Source: JAPLJU01 sp036725345
GTDB lineage: Bacteria > Desulfobacterota > Syntrophia > Syntrophales > UBA2192
Direction: 5' to 3'
Length of the DNA stretch: 38,216 bases
NCBI GenBank assembly: GCA_036725345.1
Contig: DAIMEJ010000021.1
Coordinates: 1-38,216, forward strand
How positions within the stretch are numbered: position 1 is the first letter of the stretch; the number at the start of each line of letters is the position of its first letter. The translations under genes and the position numbers were made by a program. Below are positions 8,804 through 15,130 of the stretch, piece after piece. The notes under the pieces were generated by a model. The model was not told the origin of the DNA. It ran no database searches and saw only the letters and a list, made by a program, of their open reading frames with translations.

Positions 8804-8842
8804 AGGCGGTTTATATATATATTATTAGGCGGTTTACGGCAA
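8804..8842 (-). promoter_or_regulatory. predicted PTS-operon promoter with paired operator-like repeats
   Basis: Minus strand: -35 TTGCCG (8842-8837), 17-bp spacer, -10 TATATA (8819-8814). The 10-bp sequence TAAACCGCCT occurs twice as an exact direct repeat: 8836-8827, directly after the -35, and 8813-8804, directly after the -10. The repeats are 23 bp apart, about two helical turns. The placement suggests binding sites for a repressor. Promoter boxes are eye-matched. Confidence 0.5.
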
Positions 8843-8887
8843 GACTTACCTTGACGTTATTATTCATTTTTACAGCTTACATTTTTC

Positions 8888-8916
8888 TTGACAGTGCCGA
8901 TATTATCTGTTAGGTA
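8888..8916 (+). promoter_or_regulatory. predicted promoter of the PxxKW gene
   Basis: -35 TTGACA (8888-8893), 17-bp spacer, -10-like TAGGTA (8911-8916). Transcription would start near 8923 and run through a terminator-like hairpin (8955-8991) before the gene. Confidence 0.45.
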
Positions 8917-8954
8917 ACGGCGCCCCAGAGGAAGGGGCGGGTTAAGGTCAATAG

Positions 8955-8991
8955 AAATTGTCCGGGTTTTATGCGATCCGGCAATTTTTTT
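8955..8991 (+). terminator. intrinsic terminator (attenuator) in the PxxKW leader
   Basis: Hairpin with 5' arm AAATTG-T-CCGG (8955-8965) and 3' arm CCGGCAATTT (8978-8987), one bulged T, a 12-nt loop, and a run of seven T from 8985 to 8991. It lies between the predicted promoter and the start codon at 9036, so it would stop most transcripts before the gene or end a small leader RNA. Confidence 0.65.
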
Positions 8992-9035
8992 ATATCCGGA
9001 TTCCGAAAAAAATATTTCGATGGGAGGTGATTCCA

Positions 9036-9314
9036 ATGGTCTGTCAGACGGTAAAGGCGGGAAGGGAGTGCGCCTTCATGACCAAGAACGGCTGCGCGTT
9101 CAACGGTGGCGCCTGTCACCCCGTTGTAGAGCAGTGTGAAGGTTGCGCGAGGATCCTGACATCCGACGCGGGCAATTACTGCATGATGTACCCCAACCCC
9201 GCCGGCAAGTGGGCTGTGGGAGGCTGCGCCTCTGCCACGCACAAGAAGTCGGCCAAAGTAGAAGCCGTGAAGGTCAATCCCCTCAAGGCTTCCAAAAGGT
9301 CACAGAAGGCTTAA
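9036..9314 (+). CDS. PxxKW family cysteine-rich protein
   Basis: 92 residues. It contains eight cysteines in an N-terminal half with GRECAFMTKNGCAFNGG, CHPVVEQCEGC and NYCMMYPNP, then the PAGKW motif that gives the family its name, then a basic tail ending near KVNPLKASKRS. I know the family as a small conserved protein of sulfate-reducing and related deltaproteobacteria with no established function; the cysteine pattern suggests metal or Fe-S binding, which is inference. ATG 9036 has an excellent GGGAGGTGA site 5 nt upstream. It stands alone, with a terminator-like hairpin in its leader and hairpins after its stop. Confidence 0.85.
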   Translation: MVCQTVKAGRECAFMTKNGCAFNGGACHPVVEQCEGCARILTSDAGNYCMMYPNPAGKWAVGGCASATHKKSAKVEAVKVNPLKASKRSQKA

Positions 9315-9341
9315 TGAAGTCAAGTACGGCGTGGCGGATCG

Positions 9342-9367
9342 AGGCCCCTCCCCTTGCAGAGGGGCCT
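9342..9367 (+). terminator. hairpin after the PxxKW gene
   Basis: Perfect 9-bp stem AGGCCCCTC (9342-9350) and GAGGGGCCT (9359-9367), 8-nt loop, 27 bp after the stop codon. Only TT follows, so the T tract is poor; it may act as a 3' end stabiliser or a weak terminator. Confidence 0.45.
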
Positions 9368-9430
9368 TCCAGCATCGCCCCGCCCCCTGACGACGTCACG
9401 TCGCACGCCCTCATCATTCATGAGACGAAA

Positions 9431-9462
9431 AATGCCGGTCCCGGGAACCCCGGACCGGCATT
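9431..9462 (-). terminator. hairpin between convergent genes, probable merR-side terminator
   Basis: Perfect 11-bp stem AATGCCGGTCC (9431-9441) and GGACCGGCATT (9452-9462) with a 10-nt loop. On the minus strand it is followed by TTTCGT, 24 bp after the stop of the MerR-like gene. The short T tract makes it imperfect but the stem is strong. Confidence 0.55.
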
Positions 9463-9485
9463 CGACTGTTCGGCGGCAGGCTTTC

Positions 9486-9950
9486 TCAATCGATCATCTT
9501 CTTGATCTCTTTCAACCTCTCCTTGATCACGAGCAGGCGTTCTTTGTCTTCCCCGCGTGGAGGGGCCGCGGGTCTTTCATCCTTTTTGTGTTCCGACAGT
9601 TTCTTCTTGGCCCCTGCGATGGTGAACCGATCCCGGTAGAGCAGATCCTTGATGACGAGCAGTTCCTCCAGGTCCTTCTTCCTGTAGAGCCGCTGGTCTG
9701 TCCGGGTCCTCACGGGTTTGACCGTCTTGAATTCCGACTCCCAGTAACGGACCACGTAGGGTTCCACGCCGAGGATCTTGCTGACCTCCCCGATCCGGAA
9801 ATAGGTCTTGTCGGGAATCTCGACCCGCATCGGAGGCGGCTTCCTCGCGGGGGGGCGGCTCTGAGAAGGCCGGGAGGGTCCGCGGGCGGGCAGCGGGGGG
9901 CCCATGTCAAAAAGCAAGGGGTGTTCATCCTTGAGGGAGCGGCGCTTCAT
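9486..9950 (-). CDS. MerR-family helix-turn-helix regulator
   Basis: 154 residues. After a proline-rich, unconserved N-terminus (1-45) comes a MerR-type winged helix: KTYFRIGEVSKILGVEPYVVRYWESEF (about 49-75) and KPVRTRTDQRLYRKKDLEELLVIKDLLY (about 78-105). The short C-terminal part (KKKLSEHKKDERP..., KERLKEIKKMID) has no recognisable effector domain. It follows pheT-ihfA, an arrangement widely seen in proteobacteria, where this MerR-like gene is usually annotated without known targets. ATG 9950 is preceded by GAGAGG. Spacing from ihfA is 49 bp. Confidence 0.85.
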   Translation of the reverse strand: MKRRSLKDEHPLLFDMGPPLPARGPSRPSQSRPPARKPPPMRVEIPDKTYFRIGEVSKILGVEPYVVRYWESEFKTVKPVRTRTDQRLYRKKDLEELLVIKDLLYRDRFTIAGAKKKLSEHKKDERPAAPPRGEDKERLLVIKERLKEIKKMID

Positions 9951-9999
9951 GAAACCGCCTCTCTGAACCCATCCTGCAAGGGAGGATGGATCACGTGTG

Positions 10000-10281
10000 T
10001 TACACCTTGGTGTTCAGTGCCCGGCGCAGGACCTGGCTGGACTTGAACGTCAGCACTCTCCGGGCCGTGATCTCGATTTCCTGGCCGCTCTGGGGATTCC
10101 TCCCTCGACGGGATTTCTTGTCTTTCACCACAAAGTTGCCGAAACCGGATATCTTGATTTTTTCACCTTTCTCGAGATGATCCTTCATGACGTCGAATAC
10201 GGATTCGACGATCTTCGCCGAGTCCTTTTTTGAAAAACCGAGCTTGTCACAGACATTTTGAATGATGTCGATCTTGGTCAT
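10000..10281 (-). CDS. ihfA: integration host factor subunit alpha
   Basis: 93 residues. Member of the HU/IHF family of DNA-bending proteins; IHF also helps sigma54 promoters. The DNA-binding beta arm is seen in KISGFGNFVVKDKKSRRGRNPQSGQEIEI (about 43-71), with the RNPQSG tip containing the intercalating proline. The position directly after pheT is the classic location of ihfA, which supports the alpha assignment over HU. ATG 10281 has AGGAGGAGGGG upstream. It starts 27 bp after the pheT stop and is probably co-transcribed. Confidence 0.92.
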   Translation of the reverse strand: MTKIDIIQNVCDKLGFSKKDSAKIVESVFDVMKDHLEKGEKIKISGFGNFVVKDKKSRRGRNPQSGQEIEITARRVLTFKSSQVLRRALNTKV

Positions 10282-10308
10282 GGTGCCCCTCCTCCTGGTA
10301 TGATCTCC

Positions 10309-12729
10309 CTAGCGTTCTTCTCCTCTGACCCTCGCTTCGGTTGCCTGCACAAGATTCCTGACAATCCGGTTGTGAACCTGGCTGATTTCCTCGTCGGTCA
10401 AGGTCCGAACGGCCGACCGATAGGTCATCCTCAACCCGAGGCTCTTCATGTCCCCGGGAACGCCCTCGCCGATATATACATCAAAAATGTCTGCATTTTC
10501 AAGTAATTCTTCAGGATTTTCACGCAGGATTTCCAGGAGCCTCCGGGCGTCTATATCCTTCCTGACCAGCAGGGCCACATCCCGGGTGATGGCGGGGAAC
10601 CGGGAGAACTCCCGGTAGTCGACCTTGCGGGAATAGGCGCCCATGAGAACGTCGAAGGACAGATCGAAAACAATCACCCGCCCGGGCAGACCGAGCCTGC
10701 CGAGGACATCGGGGTGAACCTCCCCGAGGACTCCCGCCTCACGGCCCTTCACGTATAGACTGCAGGCCCGGCCCGGGTGGAGAAAAGGCACGTCCGTCCG
10801 GGGCCGGAACTCGGCGTCCCCGACCCTCAGGGCATCCAGGATATTTTCCACGCAGCCTTTGAGATCGTAGAAATCGGCCTCGAGGTCCTTGAAGTGCCAG
10901 AGGTGATCATACCTCGCCCCCGTGATGAGCCCGCCGATGCGTTCCTCCTCGAGGGGCAGCTCGCCCTCGGCGCGGCCGATGTAGACCTTGCCCGTCTCGA
11001 AGATCTTGAGATCGCCGCACCCGGCGCGGACATTCCTCCGCACCGTGTCCAGAAGGCCGTAGAGGATGCCCGTTCTCATGACGGACTGATCTTCCGTCAG
11101 GGGATTGGCGATCCGCACGAATTTTCTCCCGTCGTCACTCCCGGACAGTCCCAGGATGTCCGCCGAGGCCGGCGTGGTGAAACTGTAGTTGATGACCTCG
11201 GTGTAGCCGTATCCCGTCAGAACGGCGCGAACCCTGTCCGTGAAGGAACGCCTCTCGTCCGTCGCCGCCGTCCCGGCGGGGATGGGCGGAAGGGTGGCCG
11301 GGATGCCTTCGTATCCGCGGATGCGGGCTATTTCCTCGATGAGGTCGATCTCCCTCAGGACGTCCACGCGGAAGGTGGGCGGCGTGACTTCGAAGTACCC
11401 CCCCCTTCCTTTTTCGACGGTCATCTCGAGACCGCGAAGGATCCGGCGGATCTCCGCCGGCGTCACCCTGACCCCCAGGATCTCCGTGATCCGCTCGCTT
11501 CGCAGGGGGATGTTCCCGGCCGTTTCGACCTTCCGGGGATACTCATCGATGTAGCCCTTTGACACGGCGCCGCCGGCCAGTTCCGACATGAGCTGGGCCG
11601 CCCGGTTCAGGGCCCGGATCACGCCCTCGGGGTCGATGCCCCGCTCAAAGCGGAAAGCCGCGTCGGTGCTCATGCCCAGCCACTTCCCGCCCCGCCGGAT
11701 GGTCGTGGGGTTGAAGTAGGCGCTCTCCAGGAGCACCGTCTGCGTGTCGTCTTTCACCTCCGAATTCTCCCCGCCCATGATGCCGGCGATCGCCACGGGT
11801 TTCACGCCGTCGCAAATCATGAGGGTTTCGGCGTTGAGCGTCCGCGTCTTCCCGTCGAGGGACACGAAGGGCTCCCCTTCTTTCGAACGGCGCACGACGA
11901 TCCGCCCCTCCTCGAGGAACCGGAAGTCGAAGGCGTGAAGCGGCTGCCCGAGCTCCATCATGATGAAGTTGGTGATGTCGACGACGTTGTTGATGGACCG
12001 CAGCCCCACGGCCTCGAGCCTCAGCCTCATCCAGCGGGGGGAAGGTTTGATGCGGACCTTGCGGATGAGCCTGGCCGAGTACCTCGGGCACATTTCGGGA
12101 TCGAGGATCTGCACGGAGGTGGCGCTTCGGATATCTTCGGTGGACTCGGGAAATTTGATCTGCGGGTAGCGGAGTTTTTTCCCCGTGAGCGCGGCGACCT
12201 CCCGGGCAATGCCGATGATGCTCAGGCAATCGGAGCGGTTCGGCGTCACGCCGATGTCGAAGACGGTATCGCCGAGATCGAGAACCTCCACGAGGTCCTT
12301 TCCCAGCGGCAGATTGTCCTGCAGGACGAGAATGCCCGTGTTGTCCTCGCCGATGCCCAGTTCGTCCTCCGAGCAGAGCATCCCCTCGGAGAGCTCCCCC
12401 CGGATCCGGGAACTCTTGATCGCGTACCCACCGGGGATGGCGGCGCCCACCGTTGCCAGGGGCACCACCTGGCCCGCCTTGACATTGGGCGCCCCGCAGA
12501 CGATGGGGACGGTCCTGTCGCCCGTGGTCACTTCGCACAGGGAAAGCTTGTCGGCCTGGGGATGGGGTTTGACGGAGAGGATCTTCGCGGTGACGACGCC
12601 ATCGAAGGAAGGCCTGAAGGGACCGACGGAATCCACCTCGAGCCCCGCCATCGTCAGACGGTTGGCGAGCTCCTTCGTGTCGATATCGATGTCAACGTAG
12701 TCCTTGAGCCACCGCAAGCTGACTTTCAT
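10309..12729 (-). CDS. pheT: phenylalanyl-tRNA synthetase beta subunit
   Basis: 806 residues, full length. With PheS it forms the alpha2-beta2 enzyme that charges tRNA-Phe. Order: N-terminal part beginning MKVSLRWLKDYVDI, tRNA-binding EMAP-like domain (about 40-150), B3/B4 editing domain (about 210-390), B5 and catalytic-like core, and a C-terminal ferredoxin-fold anticodon-binding domain (about 710-800, ending LTDEEISQVHNRIVRNL). ATG 12729 is chosen because the family begins here and AAAAGGA lies 8 nt upstream; the frame extends to 12762 without conserved sequence. A 132-bp spacer of heptamer repeats separates it from pheS. Confidence 0.96.
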   Translation of the reverse strand: MKVSLRWLKDYVDIDIDTKELANRLTMAGLEVDSVGPFRPSFDGVVTAKILSVKPHPQADKLSLCEVTTGDRTVPIVCGAPNVKAGQVVPLATVGAAIPGGYAIKSSRIRGELSEGMLCSEDELGIGEDNTGILVLQDNLPLGKDLVEVLDLGDTVFDIGVTPNRSDCLSIIGIAREVAALTGKKLRYPQIKFPESTEDIRSATSVQILDPEMCPRYSARLIRKVRIKPSPRWMRLRLEAVGLRSINNVVDITNFIMMELGQPLHAFDFRFLEEGRIVVRRSKEGEPFVSLDGKTRTLNAETLMICDGVKPVAIAGIMGGENSEVKDDTQTVLLESAYFNPTTIRRGGKWLGMSTDAAFRFERGIDPEGVIRALNRAAQLMSELAGGAVSKGYIDEYPRKVETAGNIPLRSERITEILGVRVTPAEIRRILRGLEMTVEKGRGGYFEVTPPTFRVDVLREIDLIEEIARIRGYEGIPATLPPIPAGTAATDERRSFTDRVRAVLTGYGYTEVINYSFTTPASADILGLSGSDDGRKFVRIANPLTEDQSVMRTGILYGLLDTVRRNVRAGCGDLKIFETGKVYIGRAEGELPLEEERIGGLITGARYDHLWHFKDLEADFYDLKGCVENILDALRVGDAEFRPRTDVPFLHPGRACSLYVKGREAGVLGEVHPDVLGRLGLPGRVIVFDLSFDVLMGAYSRKVDYREFSRFPAITRDVALLVRKDIDARRLLEILRENPEELLENADIFDVYIGEGVPGDMKSLGLRMTYRSAVRTLTDEEISQVHNRIVRNLVQATEARVRGEER

Positions 12730-12775
12730 CGATAAAGTCCTTTTCGCGACATCGTCGCTCAAAGTTCCGGCGCAT

Positions 12776-12854
12776 GGCTAAAGGCAAAGGGCTGAGGGCT
12801 TGGATGAACGGCTTGCTTTCTTTGCCTTTTGCCTTTCGCCTTGAGCCTTGAGCC
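12776..12854. repeat. convergent degenerate heptamer repeats between pheS and pheT
   Basis: On the plus strand four tandem 7-mers of form GGCNNNN occupy 12776-12803 (GGCTAAA, GGCAAAG, GGCTGAG, GGCTTGG). After 16 bp come five 7-mers of the inverse form NNNNGCC at 12820-12854 (CTTTGCC, TTTTGCC, TTTCGCC, TTGAGCC, TTGAGCC). The two halves can form a long imperfect hairpin. The spacer is not coding. Confidence 0.8.
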
Positions 12855-12861
12855 TCCGATA

Positions 12862-13878
12862 TCAAAACTGTTTCAGGAACCGCATATCGTTTTCGAAAAA
12901 CATCCGGATGTCCGATATGCCGTACTTGAGCATGGCGATTCTCTCGACGCCGAGTCCGAAGGCGAAACCGGTGACGGCCTCCGGGTCGTAACCCACGCTC
13001 TTGAAGACCTCCGGGTCCACCATGCCGGAGCCGAGGATTTCCAGCCAGCCGCTCTGACCGCAGACGCGGCATCCGCTTCCGCGGCACATGACGCACCGGA
13101 TGTCCACCTCGGCGCTGGGCTCCGTGAAAGGAAAGAAGCTCGGCCGGAACCTCAAAGCCACATCCTGGCCGAACAACTGATGGACAAAGTAGGTCAGAAC
13201 GCCCTTCAGGTCGCCGAAACTGATCCCCCGGTCCACCAGCAGTCCCTCGACCTGGTGGAACATCGGGGTGTGAGACACGTCCGAATCGGGCCTGTAGACC
13301 TTCCCGGGCGACACGATGCGCACCGGCGGTTTCTGCTTCTCCATGACGCGGACCTGGACGGGGGAGGTGTGCGTTCGAAGCAGGACATTGCCGCTGATGT
13401 AGAAGGTGTCCTGCATATCCCGGGCGGGATGGTCTTTGGGGATGTTCAGCGCCTCGAAATTGTAATAATCAAGCTCGACGTCCGGCCCCTCGGCGATGTC
13501 GAAACCCAGTTGCGAAAAGATGTCGCAGATCTCCCGGGCGACCTGCGTGATGGGGTGCAGCCCGCCCAGCGGGAAACGGCGGCCTGGGAGGGTCACATCG
13601 ATCCTTTCGGTCAGGAGCTGCGATCCCCGGTCCCGGGAGGCGATCATCTCGAGGGTGGCGTCGATCTTCTCCGACAGCCCTTCCTTGATTTCGTTGGCCA
13701 GCTGCCCCAGCAGGCGCCGTTCCTCGACGGGGACGTTCCCCAGCTGGCGAAGCACCTGGGTCAGGCTTCCTTTCCGCCCCAGGTAACGGGTCCGGAGCGC
13801 CAGGAGGTCCTCCTGGTTCTTTGCGGCGGTCAGTTCCGCCTCGGCCTTTGTTCGAAGCTGCTCGAGAGCTTCCCTCAT
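12862..13878 (-). CDS. pheS: phenylalanyl-tRNA synthetase alpha subunit
   Basis: 338 residues, normal length. Catalytic subunit of PheRS. N-terminal coiled coil (1-90), then the class II core: HPITQVAREICDIFSQLGF (about 107-125), motif 2 region HTPMFHQVEGLLVD, the FRPSFFPFTEPSAEVDI segment and motif 3 GLGVERIAML near the C-terminus. A CRGSGCRVCGQSG segment matches the usual glycine/cysteine turn. The ATG at 13878 overlaps the stop of rplT (ATGA), indicating translational coupling. Downstream, pheT is separated by repeat DNA rather than directly abutting, which is unusual. Confidence 0.97.
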   Translation of the reverse strand: MREALEQLRTKAEAELTAAKNQEDLLALRTRYLGRKGSLTQVLRQLGNVPVEERRLLGQLANEIKEGLSEKIDATLEMIASRDRGSQLLTERIDVTLPGRRFPLGGLHPITQVAREICDIFSQLGFDIAEGPDVELDYYNFEALNIPKDHPARDMQDTFYISGNVLLRTHTSPVQVRVMEKQKPPVRIVSPGKVYRPDSDVSHTPMFHQVEGLLVDRGISFGDLKGVLTYFVHQLFGQDVALRFRPSFFPFTEPSAEVDIRCVMCRGSGCRVCGQSGWLEILGSGMVDPEVFKSVGYDPEAVTGFAFGLGVERIAMLKYGISDIRMFFENDMRFLKQF

Positions 13879-14234
13879 TTCTCGCGTCCACCTGCGGCTG
13901 CACTGACGATATGTGAAAACCCGCGCGGATCGCTGACGGCGATATCGGCCAGCACCTTCCGGTCCAGAAGGACGCCCGCCCGGCCCAGGCCGGCGATCAG
14001 ACGGCTGTAGGTCGTCTGGTTCAGGCGCGCGGCGGCGTTGATGCGCGCGATCCAGAGCTGTCTGAACTCACGCTTCCTGACCTTCCGGTCCCGGTAAGCG
14101 AAGGCCATGGCCCTGTTCACGGACTCCGTCGCGAGGCGATACTGCCTTCTCCGGGCCCCGAAAAAACCCTTGGCGAGCTTCAGAATTTTTCTGCGTTTCT
14201 TTCTCGCGGTGACGCTCCTCTTTACTCTGGGCAT
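13875..14234 (-). CDS. rplT: 50S ribosomal protein L20
   Basis: 119 residues. Begins MPRVKRSVTARKKRRKILK, followed by GFFGARRRQYRLATESVNRA and FRQLWIARINAAAR, all typical of L20, which binds 23S rRNA early in 50S assembly. In other bacteria L20 also represses its own infC-rpmI-rplT mRNA; no specific operator was identified here. Its last codon overlaps the pheS start. Confidence 0.98.
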   Translation of the reverse strand: MPRVKRSVTARKKRRKILKLAKGFFGARRRQYRLATESVNRAMAFAYRDRKVRKREFRQLWIARINAAARLNQTTYSRLIAGLGRAGVLLDRKVLADIAVSDPRGFSHIVSAAAGGREK

Positions 14235-14367
14235 TGTTGCACGATCTCCTGTCTCAAAATGATCTCACACCGAAGTGGATTGAAAAACCCGAAAGGGGGG
14301 AATGCCTTCCCTCCGGACACCCGCGGCACGATGGAATTTCCGATCCTCGAAGGTTCCGCCCGAAACG

Positions 14368-14565
14368 TTAGAGGTAGGGGATGAGCTTCTTGACGCCCGT
14401 CTCGTCCACCTTTTTCAGGACGACGCCCTGTCTCATGTTTCTCTTTCTCTTGGCTGTCTTCTTGGTGAGGATATGGCGCGCGAAGGCCTTGCTTCGCTTG
14501 ACTTTCCCGCCGGCGGTCAGCGAAAAACGCTTCGCGGCGCCCCTGTGTGTCTTTATCTTTGGCAT
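14368..14565 (-). CDS. rpmI: 50S ribosomal protein L35
   Basis: 65 residues: MPKIKTHRGAAKRFSLTAGGKVKRSKAFARHILTKK..., the standard L35 sequence. Located between infC (20 bp upstream) and rplT (133 bp downstream) as in most bacteria. Confidence 0.98.
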   Translation of the reverse strand: MPKIKTHRGAAKRFSLTAGGKVKRSKAFARHILTKKTAKRKRNMRQGVVLKKVDETGVKKLIPYL

Positions 14566-14585
14566 AACGGCAACCCCGATTATCT

Positions 14586-15101
14586 TTATTTTTCTTTCTT
14601 GGGAGAGACGATCATGACCATGCTCCGGCCTTCCATTTTGGGCGCCTGGTCCACGGCGGCCACATCCTGGAGCTGCTCCCTGACGCCCTCCATGATCTTC
14701 ATGCCGAGGTTCGTGAAGGCGATCTCCCGCCCCCTGAAGAGCATGCTGATCTTGACCTTGTTGTTGTGTTCGAGAAACTTTTTGACGTGACGGACCTTGA
14801 CGTCCAGATCGTGCTCGTCCGTCTTCGGCCGGATCCGGATCTCCTTGACCTGGACGGTTGCCTGGCTCTTCCTCGCCGTCTGAAGCTTCTTGCTCTGCTG
14901 ATAGCGAAACTTCCCGTAATCCATGATGCGGCAGACGGGCGGCGCCGAATTCGGGGCCACCTCCACCAGATCCAGACCGGCCTTTCTCGCCTCCTCCAGG
15001 GCCTCCGCGATGGGCAGGATCCCCAACTGATTCCCCTCGAAATCAATCACGCGGACCTGACTGGCCCTGATCCCCTGGTTGATCCTGAGATTTTTTTCTA
15101 T
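14586..15101 (-). CDS. infC: translation initiation factor IF-3, ATA start codon
   Basis: 171 residues when begun at ATA 15101. IF-3 binds the 30S subunit, checks the start codon and prevents 50S joining. The conserved N-terminus LRINQGIRASQVRVIDFEG is encoded only if translation begins upstream of the GTG at 15050. In that stretch there is no ATG, GTG or TTG: an in-frame TGA lies at 15107-15105, followed by CCT and ATA. A perfect GGAGGTGA site ends 6 nt before the ATA. The N-domain (1-75), linker and C-domain (80-171, with VSPKKEK end) are complete. In E. coli infC uses AUU for autoregulation, and a rare codon here suggests the same control. Confidence 0.93.
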   Translation of the reverse strand: MEKNLRINQGIRASQVRVIDFEGNQLGILPIAEALEEARKAGLDLVEVAPNSAPPVCRIMDYGKFRYQQSKKLQTARKSQATVQVKEIRIRPKTDEHDLDVKVRHVKKFLEHNNKVKISMLFRGREIAFTNLGMKIMEGVREQLQDVAAVDQAPKMEGRSMVMIVSPKKEK

Positions 15102-15130
15102 AGGTCACCTCCCCCTTTGTGTCGAACCGA

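Noticed and set aside
12776..12854. CRISPR array
   Set aside because: Units are 7 bp with no unique spacers, so these are degenerate tandem repeats. The same holds for 35361-35490.
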